From positions 805,429 to 869,428 of the forward strand of contig NW_005178809.1 in NCBI RefSeq assembly GCF_000350225.1: 64,000 nucleotides of DNA, in the 5' to 3' direction. A program made the position numbers and the translations under genes. Below are positions 46,915-56,553 of the stretch, piece by piece. The notes beneath the pieces were generated by a model. The model had not been told where the DNA came from and made no database searches. It was given only the letters and a program-made list of their open reading frames with translations. This DNA is from Chondrus crispus (lineage: Eukaryota; Rhodophyta; Florideophyceae; Gigartinales; Gigartinaceae). How positions within the stretch are numbered: the stretch's first letter is position 1; each line of letters opens with the position of its first letter.

Positions 46915-47336
46915 AGTGCTATTTTCTGGATGCACCCAATAATGGGTGCATCCAGAAAATAACACTGTAATTGTGCTGGAAGATCTTTGTGCCAAGATCT
47001 TCCAGCATAGTATTGATTGAACAATGTTGCAAGCAACAAAGATGGGGATGAAGCACTTAATGCTGACCAACTGCACAGTCACTACAGTAGTGATTTGTGG
47101 ACTGAATTGAATTCAGTGTCCATACCAAGAACAGTAGTTACGTATGTACCCGCAAAATGTTAATGTGGAGTGGTGAAGGCACGTGCTTCAGGCTTGATGC
47201 ATGAAGGACAATGATACCAACTAGTGAGGATTCAAACTCGTCTTCAACAAACACTACTGTTAACAGTAGTGTTTGTTGAAGACGTCTAATGTTAGGCGCC
47301 CTTTGGACATTTTTATTAAAATCATTAAAATGATTT
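46915..47336. repeat. Hairpin island: six inverted repeats of unrelated sequence
   Basis: In order: 46915-46966 (perfect 19-bp core TATTTTCTGGATGCACCCA, 23 of 24 pairs with the outer bases); 46974-47007 (perfect TGCTGGAAGATCTT); 47079-47093 (TCACTA/TAGTGA); 47101-47117 (ACTGAATT/AATTCAGT); 47239-47284 (perfect 46-bp palindrome); 47319-47336 (AAATCATT/AATGATTT). A further direct copy of GCTGGAAGATCTTTGTGC lies at 46856. The island lies 120-540 bases beyond the stop of the minus-strand P450 gene. Confidence 0.92.
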
Positions 47337-47457
47337 CCTCACAGAATATTTAGCAGTTCCAGATGTATCATGGAAGAAGATCAATACTTTTTTGAGACCG
47401 AGCACTTTTCATTACAACCACTAATTAAAATATCTACACTGTTCACAAAAACACACA

Positions 47458-49023
47458 TCACACTCGTCGCTCTATCCGAAGGGGCAGTCCCATATCAATA
47501 TTCTTCGCTTTGTTGATGTATCGCGGACTCTCTACAAATGCTGTGCAGCTTTCAACTTCATCTGGTCTACAGGCGAGCGTAAACTTGAAACGTCGATGCA
47601 TTTCTGCTAATATCAACGGTCCCTCGTAGTCTGCCAGAAATCGTCCGGGGCAACTGAAAGTCCCAATGCCAAAGGGGACGTACGCACCTGGCACAACTAG
47701 GTCACCTTCCTTCCTTTCACTTCCGGTCCCCCATCGCTCCGGTTTGAACTTGTGCGGGTCCTTCCAGATGGCGGGATCCATTTGGCACTTTTGATAAAAC
47801 GCGAGCACGTTCGTGCCTTTGGTGACACGCACTCCACTGCCTTTGAGGGTGAGGTCTTTCGTGGTAATTCGGTTCAAGAAGGGACCCATAGGATGCATGC
47901 GACAAGTCTCCTTCCACACTTTCTTCATGTAAGGAAGCTTACCGAGGTCCTCAAACGACATGGGATCGTCGCCCGAGCGGTCTCCCAGAACGGCCTCAAG
48001 TTCCAGCTCGATCTTGGCGATCACACGGGGATTGCAGCAAGTCTCGAAGAGACACCACGTGAGCATTTGGTTTGAAGTATGGGATCCACCAACGCCAAAC
48101 TCTGCGGCGATGGACCGAATGACGTCCATAGGGTGCTCTTTGAGACTGAGGATGGTATCCAGCATGTCGGGTTCCCGTGCGTTTCTCTGCTCTTCTGTCT
48201 CTGCCTGGCGTTTCTCAATAAACCGGTCGCAGGTTTCCTTGATCTTAGCCTTGTGATGCAGGAGCTTCTTGCGAGTGCCGAACATGGTGAGGGCCTGTCG
48301 GACGGGGTATCCGACATAGTCCTTCATCATTTCCGGCATGATCTTGGTCATGGATTCAGAGAAATCCAGTCGCTCCGGCTTAGTCATATTGCTCCCAAAG
48401 GCGACATTGGTGATAACTCGAAAAGTGGTGAGCGAGGTGATTTCAGAGATGTTGACGACATCGGAGGAGCCGGGCTCGGAGCCTTGATCAACAGCAGTGT
48501 GGAGACACTCGCAGAGCTCCACAATAGCCTCGGTCATGTGGGTGTGGAAGCCCTTGAGCATGGTGTGGTTAAAGCGAGAGCGGAGGACTTTCTTGATGTG
48601 GCGATGCGGGGCAACGGGCATTGAAAAGACACCGCCAGGGGCGACAGCTTCGAAGACAGCCTTGATCTCACGGGGCCTGTCAAAATCGTCGACAGCATGC
48701 ATGACCTGGACGACATCTGCAGGGATAGACGTGACGATGACATGTGCGGGGCCGAGCCAGAGGGAGAATATGTCACCATAGGCTTTACCCAACTTGACCA
48801 TAATGCGACTGAAGACAGCAGAGTTTGTCCATAGTGGAAATATGATGCCTCCAGGAAGGTATTCGAGGAGACCAGGGCCTGGAAGTGATGGAAAGGAGGC
48901 TGTGTAGGTGATGTAGAGGACTGGAAGAATGAGGAAAATGGCGATGATAGGTTCGTAGAAAAATGAGGTTTCCATAGTGCAGTTTGGGAGGGGTGGAAGT
49001 GGAAAGGAGGCTTGAGGTGACAT
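47458..49023 (-). CDS. Cytochrome P450 (microsomal, fungal-like class)
   Basis: A single-exon gene of 521 residues, normal for a P450. It is a heme-thiolate monooxygenase: residues 22-42 form a membrane anchor (IIAIFLILPVLYITYTA), followed by the proline hinge FPSLPGPG, so it should sit in the ER membrane facing the cytosol and take electrons from a P450 reductase. The ExxR pair is ETCR 372-375, the PERW motif is at 428-431, and the heme loop is FGIGTFSCPGRF with Cys458 as axial ligand. Two deviations: the I-helix reads GGSHTS (312-317) where the usual acid before Thr is His, and the usual basic residue two before Cys is Phe456. The overall style (FKPERW, FSCPGRFLA) is like fungal P450s; the substrate cannot be told. 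Met17 is an alternative start. A TATA box lies about 40 bases upstream. Confidence 0.93.
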   Translation of the reverse strand: MSPQASFPLPPLPNCTMETSFFYEPIIAIFLILPVLYITYTASFPSLPGPGLLEYLPGGIIFPLWTNSAVFSRIMVKLGKAYGDIFSLWLGPAHVIVTSIPADVVQVMHAVDDFDRPREIKAVFEAVAPGGVFSMPVAPHRHIKKVLRSRFNHTMLKGFHTHMTEAIVELCECLHTAVDQGSEPGSSDVVNISEITSLTTFRVITNVAFGSNMTKPERLDFSESMTKIMPEMMKDYVGYPVRQALTMFGTRKKLLHHKAKIKETCDRFIEKRQAETEEQRNAREPDMLDTILSLKEHPMDVIRSIAAEFGVGGSHTSNQMLTWCLFETCCNPRVIAKIELELEAVLGDRSGDDPMSFEDLGKLPYMKKVWKETCRMHPMGPFLNRITTKDLTLKGSGVRVTKGTNVLAFYQKCQMDPAIWKDPHKFKPERWGTGSERKEGDLVVPGAYVPFGIGTFSCPGRFLADYEGPLILAEMHRRFKFTLACRPDEVESCTAFVESPRYINKAKNIDMGLPLRIERRV

Positions 49024-49062
49024 GGGAATAGGAAGGAGAAGGGTGGCAGAGAGTTTCCTTTT

Positions 49063-49070
49063 TTTATATA
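49063..49070 (-). promoter_or_regulatory. TATA box of the P450 gene
   Basis: TATATAAA on the minus strand, 40-47 bases before the ATG at 49023. With a normal TATA-to-start spacing the leader would be only about 10-15 bases long. Confidence 0.6.
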
Positions 49071-49079
49071 CTCACGAGA

Positions 49080-50728
49080 AGCGAGGCAGGACGGTGCGTG
49101 GGCGAAGGGGTGTGGGGGGGATACGGAATTATGGATGAGGGTTTTTTTAATATAAGATTGTTTTGGTTTCGCGCCGTATGAGGTAGAATGTTTGTAGGTT
49201 TTACTGTTGGACCTTGTTGAATTTTACGGACAAGCTGACGAAGGGTAAAAGATGGTACTGATGTGAGGGGAACAACGAGGAGGTGAGGTGGAAGAGAAAA
49301 AGAGTGAGTGAGGGTACTCTCCAATTAATGGAGTTGAACGCGAGGTTACGGTTCTGCAGACTGCCCAATACAGGACATATTTATTAAAGTGGGCATCGGA
49401 GGGGCATGAAAGCAAAATGGAGTGAGGGAGACGAAAGACGTAATGCATTACGTAAAAGATACGTAATAGGTGTATCACAGGTGTATTTTATGTACAGGAA
49501 AAAGGGAGCAATAAATAACGGTTCGTGCACTCCGGATGTACTAAAGGTAAATAGTAGGGAGTCGCCGAGAAGCGGCAACGGATGGCGCGATGGCGAGAGC
49601 GGGCGTGTGAGGTTGCGACACGTCGAGCGAGTCGTGCACTGACACTGCAGCGTTTGCCAGTGCGTCCTGCTGGCCTGCGGGCAGCGAAAAAGTCGTCTTT
49701 TAACTTGTGTAAATGAGGCGGCCCGCCATCTTTTTCATACGTCGCTTCTTTTTTTGATGGTGATGTCATGAATATATCATGCGACCGGCACAACAGCAAG
49801 CATGGCACAACGCAACCCCCGTTGCTTCGCGCGCTCGTGTCGCCATGCAGTACGAAATGCTGCGATCTCTGCGTTTGCGGGACGAAACCCTTGGCCACAG
49901 CGAGAAGAAGCGTGGCAGCGGGGGGCTGGGGCTGGGGACAGGGGGGTGAACGAGGTGAGCAATAAACGTGATCGAGAGTTGGTTCCTCCCCTGTGTGAGG
50001 GGGCGAGCTGCCCCGGGTCACACAACTTTATGTCATCCAGTCCGAGACTGGTGGGCGCGATACCCCGCCGCCGTCGAGTGTAGATTACTAATTAATAGTT
50101 AAATCTACGATGGTGCGCATACAAAATTCTCCCTTTGGTCCGACTACATTCGTCGCCCAATGCCAGCCGTCCAAGTATGGACGGCGGCGGTCCGGAGCGT
50201 TCTTATTGGACGAAATGGCTTTCGCCACCTCATGGCCAAAGGCCCTATGATATGCCTATCTTGGCAGGGGGGACAGGGGGGGAGGGGGGGCACGTGCCGC
50301 ACCAATACCGGTTTTGTTGTCGGAGCCGGAGGGGGCCGGGGGCGGGGTCGCGCGAGCGGTGTGCTGGGTGTGTTTCCAATATTAGATGCGGGGTGGGTGG
50401 AGCGGCCCGCCACGTCAGGAGGGAGGGGGGGAGCGCAGCTGGCGGGGCGCGCGCAGCGGGTGCGCGAATGAGAGCCGACGCGTGCCTGCGGTGGCAACGC
50501 GGAGGGCGCGCGCTGGAGCGGCCGCCAGTGTGCTGGAAAGGCCGCTTCAACGGCGGCGCGTGGGTTTCCAATGCAACACGCGGTGAGGCATGTCGTGGTG
50601 AGAATGCCGTGTTACCGGATTACTGCGACTTGTTTAATCCGATTCTTGTGCTCGCTCGCGGGACTGCATCGTTGCGTTATTTATATCGCAGTTCAGTCAC
50701 ATAAAAATATCGCCCTTCTACACGACTA
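49080..50728. other. Spacer upstream of the P450 gene
   Basis: No gene is supported. A 16-bp palindrome ACGTAATGCATTACGT lies at 49438-49453. Further hairpins are at 49992-50024 (TGTGTGAGGGG paired with CCCC and TCACACA) and 50080-50108 (GTAGATT+ACTA paired with TAGT+AATCTAC). 50250-50560 is very GC-rich. Confidence 0.45.
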
Positions 50729-51182
50729 CACACTGATGACAGCAATTAACCTGAGCCAACCTAATTCTGAGGCCCCTTTTTCAGGTCTATAACCATACAT
50801 ATTTAACATGGTCCGGATTAATTGTGAACCCAGATTAATATATGGTCAAATCAGATATAACATGGTCCAGTTTATTTGTGAACCACTGGATTAACCTTGA
50901 TTTCTAACATTGCTGACAAGTATTCAAGAAATTACGGCTCTACTTCTTGCCCATTGAAATGGACACGATGCTTGGATATTATTGTCTGCAGCTCAGAAAA
51001 GAGCTGCTTCTCCGCCCAAAGACCATATCGAGGCGGCGACATGCGTTCTCGCCCTTTTTGAACTCTAAAGGCGACTTATCATAAGACTGTTTCCTCCAGG
51101 TCAAAACCAATAATAACCTGGTCCAGTTTATTTCTGAACCCAGGTTAATATATAGACCAAGGTTAATTGCTGTGATCAGGTG
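50729..51182. mobile_element. MITE family 2 (TA-flanked, 454 bp)
   Basis: Terminal inverted repeats match at about 20 of 23 bases: CTGATGACAGCAATTAACCT on the left and CTGATCACAGCAATTAACCT in the complement of the right end, each a few bases inside a TA dinucleotide (50727-50728 and 51183-51184). Internally GGTCCAGTTTATTTSTGAACC is repeated, and a 7-bp hairpin lies at 50989-51008. No coding capacity. TA flanks suggest a Tc1/mariner-like source. Confidence 0.75.
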
Positions 51183-51197
51183 TACCTCGCCACCCGC

Positions 51198-51257
51198 GTC
51201 ACCCGCGCTCGACATCCGTCACCCGCGCTCGACATCCGTCACCCGCGCTCGACATCC
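51198..51257. repeat. Tandem repeat, 3 x 20 bp
   Basis: GTCACCCGCGCTCGACATCC occurs three times in a row, followed by a run of C at about 51271-51288. Confidence 0.9.
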
Positions 51258-51334
51258 TCTCCCTGGTCCAACCCCCCCCCCCCCCCCCCACCAATACATT
51301 CCCTCGCGAGGCCCCCCCTCCCCCCCACAAACAA

Positions 51335-52382
51335 CTACTGAACCACCGCCTCCCTCACCGCCAATCTCTCCATCCCCACCAGCCGCTCCAGCCTCCCAAA
51401 CCCCTTCCCTTCGAAACCATCCAAACCCGCCACTACCACGGCCGCCACGGAAATTACAGCCCTCTTCTGCCTGCCCGCTGTCGTCCTAAACCCCGCCTCC
51501 TCGCCCGTCCGCTCCACCGCACAGACGGGCTGCTGCCTCTTGTTCACAAACCCATTCAAGCCGAAGTGGTTCGCGCCCCCTACGCGCACCCTAGCCAGTC
51601 TCCCCCCAAAGCTGCCCCGTCCCACAAGCTCCGCCCCGCGCGCGTAGTAGAACCGCGAGCTCACCGTCACTACCGGCACCCCCGCCCGCACCACCGCCGC
51701 AGTCTCCGCCGTGTGCCCCTCGTATGTCACCACCCCCACCACTCGCGTCCTCCGCGGCACCTGCGCAATCCCCTCGCATGCAAGCACCGTCTGTATGTCT
51801 TCTGTCTCCATCGCGCACGCGGACGACGCTAGCAGCGACGCCGCCACCCCGCCCGCGGAGTGCCCTATCAGTATCGTTCGCCGCACGTCCAACGTTGACC
51901 GCACGTCTGCGCGCACCGTGCCGTTCCGCAGGTACCGCATTGCGCTGCAACACACACACACACACATACACACGCACCTACGTCAGTTCCGCGGGCCCTC
52001 ACACGTCCCACGCCCGCGCTCGCGAACGGGGCGCGCTCGCTTACCTGGCGGCGACAGCGGCGGACGGAAACGGGAGGATGCTCGGGCAGCCGTTGCGGCT
52101 CGCTCTCCTGAAGTGGCCCTGCAGGGCGGGCACGTCCTTCAAGATGGTGGCCAAGTCGCGCGCGGCGTACTGCAGCACGGCGACGACGAGGCCGCGGCGC
52201 GCGAGCGCGGCGGCCAGGGGGTCGTACGTGCGCGCGGCCGTGAACGCGCCCTGCAGGACGACGGCCACGGCGCGGCCGCGGCCGACGGCGCGCCCCGCGG
52301 CGTCGCAGGCGAAGTGCAGACGGAGCGGCACGCGCGTGGGCGCGGGGGCCGCAAAAAGGGCCGCCGCGGACAGGCGCGGGGG
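51335..52382 (-). CDS. Alpha/beta hydrolase (chlorophyllase/PAF-AH-like), two exons, 5' end lost in gap
   Basis: Exon A, from the scaffold gap at 52382 down to 52045, encodes PTRVPLRLHF, then VAVVLQGAFTAARTYDPLAA and ALARRGLVVAVLQYAARDL, the first strand-helix units of an alpha/beta hydrolase. A canonical GT...AG intron (52044-51945, 100 nt, TG-rich before the AG) splits a Ser codon (AG|C). Exon B, 51944-51335, continues in frame with ILIGHSAGGVAASLLAS, where GHSAGG is the nucleophile elbow, and GGANHFGLNGF, whose His is a likely catalytic residue. The acid is not obvious. The fold order resembles chlorophyllase and related esterases; the substrate is unknown. The start codon lies in or beyond the gap. 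The gene is strikingly GC-rich compared with its neighbours. Confidence 0.75.
51945..52044 (-). other. Spliceosomal intron in the hydrolase gene
   Basis: On the minus strand the 100-nt intron begins GTAAGCGAGC and ends TGTGTGTTGCAG. Removing it joins two hydrolase segments in one frame. The acceptor has an alternating TG tract instead of a poly-T tract. Confidence 0.7.
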
Positions 52383-52482
52383 NNNNNNNNNNNNNNNNNN
52401 NNNNNNNNNNNNNNNNNNNNNNNNNNNNNNNNNNNNNNNNNNNNNNNNNNNNNNNNNNNNNNNNNNNNNNNNNNNNNNNNNN
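52383..52482. other. Scaffold gap (100 N)
   Basis: Exactly 100 N, the conventional size for a gap of unknown length. Sequence on its two sides differs sharply in composition (very GC-rich left, ordinary right), so true distance and even adjacency are uncertain. Confidence 0.99.
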
Positions 52483-54540
52483 ATTTGCGATAGGGGAATA
52501 ATCGGAAGAAACTGTGCATACTGCATAGATGATTGGGGAGAGTCATGCTATGCCGCCAAAGAAATGTGTATTTCTTCAAATTAGTCATCTCGTCCTGGGT
52601 TTGAGTACAGAGCTGCAGATGAGTTCCTTGAGGAGGGCAACTGGCAAGGTGTAACATCAGTTCATGTTTATTTTTGATGGGTCGTTGCTGTTGCATCCTC
52701 GGAGCTGTTCAGTGCGCACCTCGCTCTCGCTCTCGTCGTGAACAGCTCGTACTTGCTGCTGCCGTTACGACGATGCGCTTGCGAGTGGTGGAGCTTCGCG
52801 GGAGAGGTGTACGGTACAGGACCCAAAGGTACAGTAGGTGCAGCACAGGTGTGCGATAGGACGTGACATACAGTACCAAGGGTACCAAGGGTACTGTACA
52901 TACAGTACCCAAGGGTAGGAGAAAAGGCGGGCGCACTTAGCCGTTCGTATACCTAACCTGATGTCAGGTTAGCCGAGACAATGATGTCAACTTCAGGTGT
53001 CGGAGCAGCAGCTGCAAGGGCAAAGTGGGGCGCAGATACGCCCCACGAGATCGACGCCCAGCCCTCCTTTCTCGCCCAAGCAGAGCGTCTCCCATCACAC
53101 GTGGGGGACACGATACTGGCTGCCATAGTTTCGCCATACGTCACTCAGAAAAAAAGGGCAGCAAAGCTGTGGAGATTTCGGCAGATGGAGAGCCACCCGT
53201 TCTGTGCGAGTCGCTCCCCTATCAGTTGGGGGGAGTCGCCCCGGCCCTCGTGACCGAGGCAGCGGCAGCGGCCGAAGGCCGCCTTCCACTTCTTTGTTTA
53301 ATGTGAATCACTTTCCCTACAAGCTTCTACTGCTTGAAGCGACTGCTTGCACAAGCAGTCGCTTCCAGATCAACCAGGCGTGCAATCAAGAAAGACATGG
53401 AGTTCGCACAGCACCATACAGTTACACTAAACATCCTTACGAGTAACATTACCCCAGTTGTCGAGAGCGAACGCGTTCAACAACTGTTACGGTACTCAAT
53501 CACTCTTCCAAGCATACGCCAAGGTATGGACAGACAGGAATGAACCATGCACATGTGAAACCGGATGTACATAATTATTCTTGCGGGTGGCTGTTTCGAT
53601 CCATCGTAAATCATCATCCATATGTCCCCGCAAAACACATCCGCTCTCCATGCCCGCCCGTCCGGCACATCACTACATCCTAGACACACGCTGCACTTTC
53701 TAACCATCCCTCGAATAACACTGTGCGTGTAAAAACATGCCACAAGAAGGCAAAGTCGCAAAACCATAATGTGCAGTTGGTGCTAAATCTCCGCCTGTCG
53801 TCAGACGACACAACTTCTTTGTCATGTTTTCTCCAGTAGGCAATCGTCTTGTCTGCTTTCCTTCCACGCGGCTCAATATATTCGCGTCGCCTGGTCAGTG
53901 CCCTCCCTGGTTTCGTCAACATGGAGTGTCAAACGAAGACGCCAGTTCTCCAAACAAATCCGCTGCAAGCCGACGACCACAGACCAGAGTCGAACTACCA
54001 TCTGAACAGCGAAGCCCATGCGAGAAGCTTCGCAGCGATGTATGTTTTATTGCGTTGTACAGTACGGTATTTCCACAGTGTACCGTCTTTGCCCATCGTG
54101 CAATGTGGGGCCCTACGGTATGTGTCGCCTTCAACACCACCCACGCCCACCCAAAATAACCGCCCACCCAAAATAAGTTTATACCCTGAAGGGTACATAA
54201 ACTTTATCTATCATTCCCCGCCATCTGACGCGAGCAACTACATCCATCCACTAAGTATGTGCCCATTGCAACGATGCAAGGTAATGCGCCCCGAAACTGA
54301 TCGCCAACCAGGCCGCAATCTATTTCCTTTCCTTATGAGAAGATGCAAGCATATACCGCACTGTGCATCTTTTTGATCATCCTGAAGAAACCAAGACCAT
54401 GCCTGCCTCTGTTGCAATACCGCGCCCTCATCCACGTACACGCATACCTGTTGCTCTTCGCAGCTGGAAACGTTCCCATCACACTCCTCATTTTCCCTCA
54501 TGCATCGCCAGCCTTGCTGCCCCACACAATTCCATTCTCA
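52483..54540. other. Spacer with repeated GTACTGT motifs and hairpins
   Basis: No gene is supported; a 90-residue frame at 52981-53253 has an ATG but no family. Inverted repeats: 52870-52918 (ACAGTACC/GGTACTGT, three copies of the motif), 52953-52972 (CTAACCTGA/TCAGGTTAG), 53336-53365 (GAAGCGACTGCTTG/CAAGCAGTCGCTTC) and 54175-54204 (AAGTTTAT, TACCCT paired). A CGCCCACCCAAAATAA unit is repeated twice near 54145. Confidence 0.5.
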
Positions 54541-55574
54541 TCAACCAGTGCCAAAGGAGACGCGCTGACCCATACCTCCACCGCATGGCCCCCAGATGGA
54601 TCCTGCGCACTCAACGTAGCCGCTGGTGTGAGCGTGGCTGCGGCCAAAGTCCCCAGCGGGTTCAACCGCACAATTGCCTCCGTCCTTTGTAATACGCACA
54701 TCCGCACAGCTCCAAAACTCCTCTGGCACTACCACTCCCCCGCATTCTTCTATGCCACGTCGGTGCGCTCCAATACCGCCGCCGTCAGACAGGCAGTGCT
54801 GAACGGCTTGTCGTAGCGCTCAAAAAAGTCGAGAAACCCGCGCGGCGCGCATGAGTTGGCCGTCGCCCAGTACCACTGCAGCACGCAGTGTTCGCACTCG
54901 ACGTCGTTCGGAAGCTTATACTGCATCGTTCCGTTTCCGCCGACGACATGCACTCCAACGTGCGCCGTATTTCGGCACGGCACGTACCACCGCCCAGGAT
55001 ACGCGGTGTCGACGGGACCGCATTCGAAGTCGGTGTCCACTCGCCGGTCTTCCCACGATGCGTGCTTGACACGCCGCAGCTGGAGCCAGTGGCCCCCGGC
55101 AAAGCAGGCCTCCGCGATGTCGCCAGTGCTGCAGGCGTCCAGGTTGCAGAGGTAAAAGTCAAAATAGCCGTTGTGGTTGGTATCAATCTCGACAGAAAGG
55201 TTAATAACGGCGCCCTTTTCATATGTAGCGACGATGGGCACCGTTCTATAGGGCATAAACGTACCGCCAATCATGTGGGCATCGTCGCCCTTGGCGTCGC
55301 CGCAAAGGCCGGCGCGGGTGGCCGTACCAGGAAAATCGCGGAGCGGCTCATAAGGTCGCCAGCCTGCTGGCGGGAGGTGTTGTCTTGTTTGCTCGACGGT
55401 GCCGCCGTTGAGGCAGTGGGCGCAGTGGTCAGTGATTGGATTTGTGGGAATTAGAAGGCCTGTGCCACACTTGGTAGAGTGTTAGGCCCCGCGTTGGCGC
55501 GGCGTGCACATCAGACCATGAGCGTCGAATTGAGGGACGAGGAAAGTGAGAAGAACGAGGAGGTGTAGCGCCAT
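54541..55574 (-). pseudogene. Secreted chitin-binding type-4 / LPMO-like protein, broken
   Basis: From ATG 55574 the frame gives a signal peptide (MALHLLVLLTFLVPQFDA) followed directly by HGLMCTPRQRGA. A His exposed as first mature residue is the copper-brace hallmark of lytic polysaccharide monooxygenases. The same frame continues through DHCAHCLNGG, AGLCGDAKGDDAHMIGG, EIDTNHNGYFDFYLCNLDAC, CGPVDTAYPGRWYVPCRNT and LPNDVECEHCVLQWYWATANS, with many paired Cys. A second frame then adds DGGGIGAH ... VVPEEFWSCADVRI to 54541. Two breaks are seen: a TAA at 55482-55484 after RQRGA, where I recall Leu in relatives, and a frameshift near 54805 after PFSTAC. It is either a recent pseudogene or carries two sequence errors. 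A functional relative would be exported and cleave or bind wall polysaccharide. Confidence 0.75.
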
Positions 55575-56553
55575 CTGATCTGACCCTCTACTGTCTGACC
55601 ACCAAACGGTCGCCTGTGCTACTGTACGCAGATATATGTCTGCGTCCTCCTCGAGACGGACTCCACGTACGGTGTGGGGGATTGCTGTATTGAAGCCACA
55701 ATTTGGCCGAACACTCTTGGAAGGTTCGAATTACTTGACCTTGGGTCCAGGAGAACGGACCATGAGAATTGCTGGTGGAAGGAGATAAAAGGTGCACCGA
55801 TGGTGAATAAAGAAAGGAAGGAGGACTAACCTACTTTTGCCTTTTGACGTCAGGTATTTCCCTGAAGTTACCACAGAGGCGAAGCATGGTGGAGGGTTGA
55901 GGGTTGTTTAGGTGTGGCAAGTTTGGATACGGAGGGAAGAATGGAGAGGTGTTACCGCAGAGATAGAGCGGCTTCCTTTTGTATCTTGGCGTCGGGCGTA
56001 GTTGGCGTCGGACATCGAAAGAACTGCAACGGACGAAGAGCTGACAACTCCAAGAAGATGAACAGATTTTGTCCAGTGTAGTCGGATCGGGGATTCTGTC
56101 GACGCCATGTGCAGGATAGCGGTCTTGGGACGCCAGCATAGTCTCAAACCGCCGGCCCCCCGCGGGCCGCCGCCGGCAGACTGACTCGGTGATTTGAAAC
56201 ATTCACAGGCGGTGGCGGGTGGTTGAGGAGAAGGTGAAACAGATATGTAAGTATACACAGGTGTATTGTGCACAAGGAAGGTGCGGGAATTCAGCAGGAC
56301 CAAGTACCCAGCGCCACGTCATGTCTCAGAATGAAGTACAAACTGCCGGTAGAAAACCAACATTTGAAATTGTTTATCTCATCCTGGAAACTGCTTTCCG
56401 ACTCACAGCACGTACGCCTACAGCTACAGTAGGAGCGGTCCTGTCTGTTCTACATAGTAACAAGATAAAACCCTTTTGTATGGCCGTCCAGCGATAGCGG
56501 ATTTCGACACTCGACCCAACGAACTGCATGTTTAGTTAGCTTCAGGGTTCGCA
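55575..56553. other. Spacer between LPMO-like and RVxF genes
   Basis: No gene is supported. A minus-strand ATG frame at 55831-56202 (123 residues, basic) has no family. A hairpin with TATATG as its loop (ACGCAGA/TCTGCGT, 55626-55645) lies about 52-71 bases upstream of the LPMO-like start, so the TATA-like sequence could be its promoter. Confidence 0.4.

Noticed and set aside
52041-52696. Open frames running through the 100 N into sequence right of the gap
   Set aside because: The continuation depends on unknown bases; only the hydrolase-like part left of the gap is supported.
52981-53253. 90-residue plus-strand ATG frame
   Set aside because: Codons look plausible but there is no family, promoter or neighbour support.
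54743-55574. Introns as an explanation for the interruptions in the LPMO-like gene
   Set aside because: The frame and family pattern continue directly on both sides of the TAA, and no GT...AG pair removes it without also removing conserved residues.
55831-56202. 123-residue minus-strand ATG frame
   Set aside because: Basic composition without a domain; overlapped by GC-rich spacer, no promoter seen.
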